Part shown: one piece after another, positions 58,194-64,000 of the stretch | Layout of the letters: each line of letters starts with the position of its first letter | Position numbering within the stretch: the first letter of the stretch is position 1 | Source of the DNA: Lentzea albidocapillata subsp. violacea | Lineage (GTDB): Bacteria; Actinomycetota; Actinomycetes; Mycobacteriales; Pseudonocardiaceae | Reading direction: 5' to 3' | Assembly: GCF_900100275.1 (NCBI RefSeq) | Contig: NZ_FNET01000002.1 | Coordinates: forward strand, 610,890-674,889 | DNA: 64,000 bases | Made by a program: the position numbers and the translations under genes | The notes under the pieces: model-generated | Database searches by the model: none | The model's input: the letters and a program-made list of their open reading frames with translations, nothing else | What the model was told of the DNA's origin: nothing

Positions 58194-60368
58194 CTACAGC
58201 AGCTTGTCCTGTGTGATGGGCAGGTCTCGGACGCGCCGGCCGGTGGCGTGGTAGATCGCGTTGCCGATCGCGGCGGGGACGCCCGTGATCGGCGTCTCGC
58301 CGAAGCCACGTGCGCCCAGCGCGGTGCTTCCGGGGTCGGGTTCGTCGACGAACAGTGCTTCCAGTTCGGGAGGCGCGTCCGCGCACACGGGCACCAGGTA
58401 GGTCGACAGGTTGGGGTTGACCACCCTGCCGCTGTTCCGGTCGTAGACGGTGTGCTCCATCAACGCGTGGCCGATTCCCCAGGTGACGCCACCGATCACC
58501 TGCCCGCGCGCGGTGCGGCGGTTCATCACCCTGCCGATGTCGTGTGCTGTGACCACCCGCGTCACCCGCACCGAGCCCAGTCGCGCGTGGACACGGACTT
58601 CCGCGAACACCACGCCGTAGGACAGGCCTGGGAGGTTCGGCCCACTGCCCGTCGCCTCGACCGGCTTACCCGCCCTGCTCACCACAGCGCCATAGCTGTC
58701 CCGACGCTGGCGGTTGCGGGTGTGGATCAGGTGACCGTGCCTGGTTTCGACTTCGTCCGCCGGGACCGCGAACAACGGGGATCGCTCGTCGGCCACGGCG
58801 AGCCCTACCACCGCGTCCCGTGCGGCTCTGGCCGCTCGGTCCACCGGGCCGCTGACGCTGGCGATCGTGGCCGAAGCGGCCGACAGACCGGCGACGGGCA
58901 GGGCCGTGTCACCGATGTGTGCCTGGATGACGTCGAGTGGAACGCCCATGGCGTCGGCGACGATCTGGCTGATGATCGTGTAGGTGCCGGTGCCGATGTC
59001 CTGGGTGCCTATGCGGAGCACGACCTTGCCGTCGGGACCGACCGTGACCGAGGCAGTGGACGGCATGGCACCGAAGGTGTGCATCTCGGTGGCCATCCCC
59101 CACCCGACGTACTCGTCGCCGTCCTTCGTGGCGCCCGGCCTGCGCTTGCGCTGCGACCAGCCGAACGCCTCGGAGGCCATGTCGTAGCACTTGAGCAGGT
59201 GCTTGCTGCCGAACCGCTGACCGGTCTCCTGGTTGAACTCGGTGTGGTTGCGCCGGCGCAGTTCCACCGGGTCCAGGTCCAGTGCCCAGCCGAGTTCGTC
59301 GAGAGCGGTTTCCAGTCCGAAGTGGGCGGTCATCTCCGGCGAACGCATGTAACTGGATGTGGCGACGTCGAGCCGCACGCCCTCCTGCCTGACGTGCAGG
59401 TTCGGGCAGTCGTAGAGCAGACGGGCCGACTCGCTGCTGTTGAAGATCGACTCTTCGGTGTTGCTCAACTGAGCGATCGTCGTGCTGAGGAGGGCGGTCA
59501 GCTTCCCCGCGCGGGTGGCACCGAGCCGAATCTGCTGACGGAACTCCGCACGGTGACCTGCCATCGTGTACATCTGGGCACGACTGAGCACCAGCCGGAC
59601 AGGGCGGCGCAGAATCCGCGCCGCCGCGGCGTTGATCATGGTGTGTGACCAGGTGGGCCCCTTCGCACCGAAGCCGCCGCCCAGATACGGGGCCACCACC
59701 CGGACGTTGTCGGCCGGCAGCGCGAAGGCGGTGGCGATCGTCGACTTGGTGAAGTGCACGCCCTGCGTCGTCTCGTGCAGCGTCAACCGGTCGCCGTCCC
59801 ACTGCGCCGTGGTGGCGTGCGGCTCGATCGGGTTGTGATGCCGGGCAGGACTCGAATAGCGCGCTTCCACGCGCACCTCCGCCCCTGCCAGCGCCGCTGT
59901 CGCGTCACCGCGCTTGAACTCGTTGGGCCGGTTCCGGAACGGTGGTGGCAGGTACGGTGCCCCAGCCGCGTCGTCGATCACCACTCGCGGCCGCTCCGTG
60001 CGGTAGCGGACGGCTACCAGGGTGGCGGCCTCCTGTGCCTGCTCGACCGTCTGCGCGACCACGATCGCCACGGGCTGACCAACGTGGTGAATCACCGTGT
60101 CCTGCATGGGAATGAACCCCTTGGGGTAGGGGAACGACGGCACGGTCAGCCGCGGCATGTCGCGATGCGTCAGCACGGCGACCACACCCGGATGAGCCAG
60201 AGCGGCCGACGTGTCGATGTCCGTCACCTCGCCCTTCGCGACCTCACTGGTCACCAGGAACCCGTGCAGGGCACCGGGAACCGGGTTGTCCGCCGGATAC
60301 CGGGCGGCACCGGTCACCTTGGCCCTGCCGTCGACCCGCGCGACCGGGCGCCCCACCAGACCCGTCAT
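58194..60368 (-). CDS. paoC: Molybdopterin-binding subunit of aldehyde oxidoreductase (PaoC-like)
   Basis: 724 residues: the start VARVDGRAKVTGAARYPADN is typical of xanthine-dehydrogenase large subunits. Moco-contact segments include PYLGGGFGAKGPTWSHTMIN and VGWGMATEMHTFGAMPSTAS. The catalytic Glu is in ARGFGETPITGVPAAIGNAI near the end. It oxidises an aldehyde to an acid with water. Its start overlaps the FAD-subunit stop by four bases. It is most like the YagR/PaoC branch. Confidence 0.93.
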   Translation of the reverse strand: MTGLVGRPVARVDGRAKVTGAARYPADNPVPGALHGFLVTSEVAKGEVTDIDTSAALAHPGVVAVLTHRDMPRLTVPSFPYPKGFIPMQDTVIHHVGQPVAIVVAQTVEQAQEAATLVAVRYRTERPRVVIDDAAGAPYLPPPFRNRPNEFKRGDATAALAGAEVRVEARYSSPARHHNPIEPHATTAQWDGDRLTLHETTQGVHFTKSTIATAFALPADNVRVVAPYLGGGFGAKGPTWSHTMINAAAARILRRPVRLVLSRAQMYTMAGHRAEFRQQIRLGATRAGKLTALLSTTIAQLSNTEESIFNSSESARLLYDCPNLHVRQEGVRLDVATSSYMRSPEMTAHFGLETALDELGWALDLDPVELRRRNHTEFNQETGQRFGSKHLLKCYDMASEAFGWSQRKRRPGATKDGDEYVGWGMATEMHTFGAMPSTASVTVGPDGKVVLRIGTQDIGTGTYTIISQIVADAMGVPLDVIQAHIGDTALPVAGLSAASATIASVSGPVDRAARAARDAVVGLAVADERSPLFAVPADEVETRHGHLIHTRNRQRRDSYGAVVSRAGKPVEATGSGPNLPGLSYGVVFAEVRVHARLGSVRVTRVVTAHDIGRVMNRRTARGQVIGGVTWGIGHALMEHTVYDRNSGRVVNPNLSTYLVPVCADAPPELEALFVDEPDPGSTALGARGFGETPITGVPAAIGNAIYHATGRRVRDLPITQDKLL

Positions 60369-61348
60369 CGAAGACCTCCCAGACCCAGCACCAACTCGGC
60401 CAGCGCGCGCTGCACCAGTTCGACCTTGAACTCGTTGTCCTGTCTCGGCACGGCCCCACGCACGAGCACGCGGCCGGCCTGTTCGACCCTCTCCACCGTC
60501 AGGTTCTTCCCCCGCAGTTCCGCTTCGGCCTCGGCGGAACGCCAGGGCTTGGTCCCGATCCCGCCGAACGCCAGCCTGATGTCGCGCACGAAGTGCCCGC
60601 GCAGATCCAGAGCGGCCGCGACCGAGACCACGGCGAACTCGAACGTGGCGCGGTCGCGCAACTTGAGATACCGCGACCTCGTCGCGGTCGGGTGCCGCGG
60701 CACCTCGACCGCGGTGATGAGCTCCGCCGGCCGCAGAGATGTCTCGATCTGAGGCGTGTCGCCAGGAAGGCGGTAGAACTCACCGACCGGAATCCGGCGC
60801 GTGCCACCTGGTCCGAGCACGTGGACCGACGCGTCCAGCGCCGTCAGAGCCACCGCGAGATCGGACGGGTGGGTGGCGATGCAACTTTCGCTACCGCCCA
60901 GAACCGCGTGCCCTCGGTTCCACCCCTGCAAGGCGGAGCACCCGCTGCCAGGCACGCGCTTGTTGCATGCCGACCCGATGTCGCGGAAGTAGCCGCACCT
61001 CGTGCGCTGCAACAGGTTTCCGCCGATCGTGGCCATGTTGCGCACCTGCGGCGACGCGGATGCCAGCAGCGCCTCCGCGAGCACCGGGAAACGAGCGCGG
61101 ACCGCATGGTGTTCGGCCACCTGTCGCATCCTGGCCAGCCCGCCGATGCGCAGGCCGCTCGCGGACTCGGTGACGCGAGCCAGGTCGAGCTTGTTGACGT
61201 CGACCAGATGCCGGTGGTGCTGCACCCCGTCCTTCATCAGGTTCAGCAGATCGGTACCACCCGCGATGAACGCCGCTCCGGGCGTCCGGTCAGCCAGGCG
61301 AACAGCGTCGGCGGAGTCACGTGCCGAGGCATAGCCGAAGGACCTCAC
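60365..61348 (-). CDS. paoB: FAD/4Fe-4S subunit of aldehyde oxidoreductase (PaoB-like)
   Basis: 327 residues. The FAD block is AAFIAGGTDLLNLMKDGVQH and ASPQVRNMATIGGNLLQRTR. Cysteines in TRCGYFRDIGSACNKRVPGS and GCSALQG match the extra 4Fe-4S cluster of PaoB. It passes electrons from Moco through clusters to FAD. GTG 61348 overlaps the 2Fe-2S gene stop (GTGA). Confidence 0.92.
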   Translation of the reverse strand: MRSFGYASARDSADAVRLADRTPGAAFIAGGTDLLNLMKDGVQHHRHLVDVNKLDLARVTESASGLRIGGLARMRQVAEHHAVRARFPVLAEALLASASPQVRNMATIGGNLLQRTRCGYFRDIGSACNKRVPGSGCSALQGWNRGHAVLGGSESCIATHPSDLAVALTALDASVHVLGPGGTRRIPVGEFYRLPGDTPQIETSLRPAELITAVEVPRHPTATRSRYLKLRDRATFEFAVVSVAAALDLRGHFVRDIRLAFGGIGTKPWRSAEAEAELRGKNLTVERVEQAGRVLVRGAVPRQDNEFKVELVQRALAELVLGLGGLR

Positions 61349-61965
61349 CGCCGCACCTCCCGTGCCGCGTCGGCCACGGCGGCGACGATGTTCTGGTAGC
61401 AGGCGCAACGACAGATGTTGCCGCTCATCCACTGCCGGATCTCTTCGTCGGACCCGGTGTGGCCTTCCCGGATGCACGCGACCGCGGACATGATCTGTCC
61501 AGACGTGCAACCACCGCACTGGAACGCGTCGCGGCGGATGAACGCCTCCTGCACGGGATGGAGGCGGTCGCCGTCAGCGAGTCCCTCGACAGTCGTGATG
61601 GCGCTGCCCTGACGCATCACCGCAAGCGTCAGACAGGACTTGATTCGCTCCCCGTCAACGAGAACTGTGCACGCGCCGCACTCCCCGCGGTCGCAGCCCT
61701 TCTTCGTACCGGTCAGCGCCAGGCGCTCACGGAGCGCGTCCAGCAGCGTGACCCTCGGCTCGACCGTGACGGCGTGCTTGCGCCCGTTGACCGACAGCGT
61801 GATCTCCATGACCTCCGCTACGTCCCCGGCCGTCGTTGGCGCGGCTGCGGCCGCGACTGCGGGCGCGGGCGCGGGCGCGGGCGTGGCGCCGGCGGCTGCC
61901 ACAGCCGTGGACTTCAACACGGTTCGGCGGGTGTGGGTCGTCGCAGGACGAGGTGACTCAGGCAC
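61345..61965 (-). CDS. paoA: TAT-exported 2Fe-2S subunit of aldehyde oxidoreductase (PaoA-like)
   Basis: 206 residues. The N-terminus has a twin-arginine signal (THTRRTVLKSTAVAAAGA) and an Ala/Pro-rich stretch. The ferredoxin-like domain has GCDRGECGACTVLVDGERIK, and the second helical domain QCGGCTSGQIMSAV and GNICRCACYQNIV holds the two [2Fe-2S] centres. The signal would carry the assembled enzyme out, as with E. coli PaoABC. GTG start preceded by GAGGAGGAGC. First gene of the operon. Confidence 0.93.
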   Translation of the reverse strand: MPESPRPATTHTRRTVLKSTAVAAAGATPAPAPAPAVAAAAAPTTAGDVAEVMEITLSVNGRKHAVTVEPRVTLLDALRERLALTGTKKGCDRGECGACTVLVDGERIKSCLTLAVMRQGSAITTVEGLADGDRLHPVQEAFIRRDAFQCGGCTSGQIMSAVACIREGHTGSDEEIRQWMSGNICRCACYQNIVAAVADAAREVRR

Positions 61966-61984
61966 CGCTCCTCCTCAACCAGAT

Positions 61985-62069
61985 CGATGTAACGGCGATA
62001 CAAGAAATTAGGTAACAGCGGTAGAGTAGCCCGCCGACCTAACGTCGACAAGCCCGCGATGTAACATCG
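61985..62069. promoter_or_regulatory. Repeated operator-like sites between paoA and the TetR gene
   Basis: CGATGTAAC occurs at 61985-61993 and again at 62057-62065. The second is part of a perfect palindrome CGATGT-A-ACATCG (62057-62069), five bases before the TetR ATG. The first lies 20 bases before the paoA start. Both divergent genes could thus be controlled by one TetR protein. Confidence 0.65.
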
Positions 62070-62073
62070 ATAT

Positions 62074-62763
62074 ATGGCAACTTCGACTCGGGAACACATT
62101 CTCGAGGTGACGACAGCGCTGCTCAGCGACGTCGGAGCTGCAGCGGTGTCGGTTCGTGACGTGTGCCAGGCCGCCGGCGTCACGGCACCAACGCTGTACC
62201 ACCACTTCGGGGACAAACAGGGCCTGCTGGAAGCGGTTGCCGAACAAGGCTTCAAGCGCTACCTCGCCACCAAGCAGGGCAACGGGCCGTCGGCTGATCC
62301 GCTGGCCGACCTGCGAGCAGGATGGGATCGGCACGTCGAGTTCGGCCTGACGCACCCGGCGTTCTACCGGCTCATGTACGGCCCCACCGGCAGCCGCCCA
62401 CACGCCGCCGAGCAGCAGGGACTGCAGATCCTGCACGCCATGCTGGTGCGCCTCGCGGAGCAGGGACGCCTGTCCATGACACCCGACGAGGCGGTTCCGG
62501 TCATTCACGCCGCGTGCGTCGGAACGACGTTGATGATGCTGGCGAACCCCGACAGCCCCGCACACCGAGGGCTGCCGGAACGAGTGCGTGAGGCCATCTT
62601 CGCCGCGATCATCACGCACCAGCACTCCGATGACGATCCGGCCACGACGCTGTCAACGCAGGCAGGCACTTTGCTCGCGACGCTCGCCGGTCAGCACGAC
62701 CTGGACCTGTCACCGGGCGAGCGGCTTCTGCTCACCGAGTTGCTGTCTCGTTGGATCCGATGA
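62074..62763 (+). CDS. TetR-family regulator next to the pao operon
   Basis: 229 residues: the TREHILEVTTALLSDVGAAA helix, then VRDVCQAAGVTAPTLYHHFG and DKQGLLEAVAEQGFKRYLAT (the TetR HTH). A TetR_C-like ligand domain follows (ADLRAGWDRHVEFGLTHPAF, AACVGTTLMMLANPD). There is no ribosome site before the ATG, with the palindrome only five bases away, so the transcript is probably leaderless. It probably represses paoABCD and itself; the inducer may be an aldehyde, by inference. Confidence 0.9.
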   Translation: MATSTREHILEVTTALLSDVGAAAVSVRDVCQAAGVTAPTLYHHFGDKQGLLEAVAEQGFKRYLATKQGNGPSADPLADLRAGWDRHVEFGLTHPAFYRLMYGPTGSRPHAAEQQGLQILHAMLVRLAEQGRLSMTPDEAVPVIHAACVGTTLMMLANPDSPAHRGLPERVREAIFAAIITHQHSDDDPATTLSTQAGTLLATLAGQHDLDLSPGERLLLTELLSRWIR

Positions 62764-62908
62764 CCCACACGCCACTGACGAGTCGCACCCGAGACAGTTG
62801 ATCGGGCCGCACGTCGGCCACGACGGTTCGCCGTCTGAGCTCCCTGAAAGCGGCTCGACCCCGCCACCTTCGCTTCGCGAGCCAGGGTACGGACCGAGCC
62901 CACGACGA

Positions 62909-62939
62909 CGAGCCGGGCGAGGTGTCCTCGCCCGGCTCG
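62909..62939. terminator. Bidirectional terminator
   Basis: A 14-bp perfect stem CGAGCCGGGCGAGG (62909-62922) with CCTCGCCCGGCTCG (62926-62939), three-base loop TGT, between the convergent TetR gene and the PA-like gene. Confidence 0.88.
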
Positions 62940-62950
62940 CGCCCCTCACC

Positions 62951-64000
62951 TCACCCCTGCGGTCCGGTGGCGAACAGGTAGAGACCGTCGTCGCGGTCAC
63001 TGCCCGCGACGTAGGTCCTGCCATTGCGGGTGAACGTCTCGACGCCCCAGAAGTCGTTGCCGCTGGGCGCGAGATATCCGCCGCTCTCCACCAGCTCGCA
63101 GTTGTCCGGGCTGCTGCACTGGATCTTCAGTGAGCGCATACCGCCCGCGTAGTACGACAGGTAGGCACGGCCCGCGTTGTTGGGGTCGGTCGCGACCTCG
63201 TGGACGCTCAGGTCACCGAACCCGACCGCGTAGTTCTCGTCCATGGCCTCGGGGATGGCGAACGTGTCCAACTCGGCGAACTTCTTGTTCGCGTCCGCCT
63301 GGTTGCTGAACAGGTGCACGTAACCCCAGCCGTCGAACGCCGCGGTCGCCTCGATCCGCGCGCCGACGGTGCCGATCGCCGGCCCGTCGGGGTAGGCGAA
63401 GCTGACCGGCGTGCCGAACATCTTGTGGTACGCCTCGTGGTTCGTGCACACGCCGACGACGAGGTCGACGAAGGCGCCGGAGCCGCAGAACGGCGGGTTC
63501 TCGGTTCCGCCATGCCGCTGAACGAAGACCACGGCGTCCCAGCCGGCGAGCACGGCCTCATGTGCCTTCTCACCGGGGAAGCAGGCAGGTTCAGGCGCGC
63601 TCGGGTCGCCGGTCGGTCCGCGCTGCAGCGCCACGACCTTCTCTTCGCCCGCCCGCAGCGACGCCTCGTAGCCAGGAATCGAGGCAGGCGTCGGGATCGG
63701 TGCCGATCCTGGGCAGCCGTAGCCGCCGTAGACGACCGGTCCGTTGAGCTTGTCGTCGTCGAGGACGACGATCGGCGCGGAACCGGGCACCGGCACGGAC
63801 GGGTACGCGCCCGCGTTCGTACCGCTGGTGATCGAGAAGTTCGTTGCTCCGTAGGGCGCGAAGTCCTCGTCGGTTCCGATGAAGTACTGGTTGTCGGCGG
63901 TGAACTCGCCCTGGTGCCCGTTGCCTTCGGCGGTGCGCGCTGCTCCGGTCGACTCCAGCAGCTGCGGATCGGGATGGCTGAAGTCCGTGTCGCCGATCAG
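62951..64000 (-). CDS. Secreted PA-domain-like protein, N-terminus off the right edge
   Basis: The open frame continues to the last base (first codons read LIGDTDFSHPDPQL), so only the C-terminal 350 or so residues are seen. Recognisable parts are HQGEFTADNQYFIGTDEDFA, then a PA-like insert from VVYGGYGCPGSAPIPTPASI to ACFPGEKAHEAVLAGWDAVV. A repeated-strand end with HEVATDPNNAGRAYLSYYAG, VETFTRNGRTYVAGSDRDDG and LYLFATGP suggests a beta-propeller (LVIVD-type). It is probably an extracellular protein. Function unknown. Confidence 0.8.
   Translation of the reverse strand: MIGDTDFSHPDPQLLESTGAARTAEGNGHQGEFTADNQYFIGTDEDFAPYGATNFSITSGTNAGAYPSVPVPGSAPIVVLDDDKLNGPVVYGGYGCPGSAPIPTPASIPGYEASLRAGEEKVVALQRGPTGDPSAPEPACFPGEKAHEAVLAGWDAVVFVQRHGGTENPPFCGSGAFVDLVVGVCTNHEAYHKMFGTPVSFAYPDGPAIGTVGARIEATAAFDGWGYVHLFSNQADANKKFAELDTFAIPEAMDENYAVGFGDLSVHEVATDPNNAGRAYLSYYAGGMRSLKIQCSSPDNCELVESGGYLAPSGNDFWGVETFTRNGRTYVAGSDRDDGLYLFATGPQG

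Overview
The window is high-GC DNA (about 70 percent in most sampled stretches) with many GTG and TTG starts, tight four-base gene overlaps, DUF5753/Scr1-type regulators, an SsgA-like sporulation protein, PspC, DUF4383, FxsA and a polyprenol-phosphate-mannose synthase plus Lnt pair. Together these point to a filamentous actinomycete, most likely Pseudonocardiaceae (a Lentzea, Saccharothrix or Amycolatopsis type). This taxon is an inference from gene content; no marker RNA was available beyond one tRNA-Tyr.

Layout. 1-10.6 kb: a LuxR-type regulator cut by the left edge, a FAD monooxygenase, a SLOG-like protein, a VOC protein divergent from its WYL regulator across a palindromic operator, a Clp-N protein divergent from a membrane Ser/Thr kinase, an SDR, a secreted GH18 chitinase with a near-perfect DasR (dre) site, a paired SMR transporter and a 5'-nucleotidase. 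10.6-20.1 kb: a single-chain acyl-CoA carboxylase of about 1,821 residues, a LysM protein, tRNA-Tyr, DUF4383, Ppm synthase and Lnt. 20.3-30.2 kb: TetR, PspC, a frameshifted Scr1-type regulator and partner, a DUF4239 protein, a large surface DUF11 protein, and two calerythrin-like EF-hand paralogues flanking a GNAT and a UvrA-like ATPase. 30.2-36.9 kb: a compact Rho paralogue in an operon with a Glu/Leu-type dehydrogenase and an SRPBCC protein, DUF4360, and an acyl-CoA dehydrogenase/acyl-CoA synthetase pair.

36.9-48.7 kb: a six-copy 16-bp minisatellite, an orphan YtrA-like regulator and the lysine 'fermentation' operon kdd-amidohydrolase-kamD-kamE-kal. The matching kamA lies 4 kb away on the other strand and shares an AT-rich promoter motif with kdd. 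Between them are a GH13 enzyme coupled to an LLM flavoprotein, an SsgA-like gene, a GNAT and FxsA. KamA, KamDE, Kdd and Kal cover lysine to beta-lysine, 3,5-diaminohexanoate, 3-oxo-5-aminohexanoate, and the later 3-aminobutyryl-CoA to crotonyl-CoA step. The intermediate cleavage enzyme Kce is not in the window.

48.7-57.2 kb is an accessory, partly decayed region with pseudogenes of a copper four-helix protein, a CBS protein, a substrate-binding protein and a methyltransferase. Inside it is a lower-GC (about 58-60 percent in sampled lines) three-gene cassette at 50.1-52.1 kb. It encodes a protein with a tail-fibre S74 self-cleaving domain, one with a long Trp-rich amphipathic helix, and a small one with a baseplate-V-like N-terminus. 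It is the best candidate here for an undescribed system. 57.1-62 kb carries a TAT-targeted molybdenum aldehyde oxidoreductase (paoABCD-like) divergent from a TetR regulator with repeated operator-like sites. The right edge cuts a secreted PA-domain-like protein.
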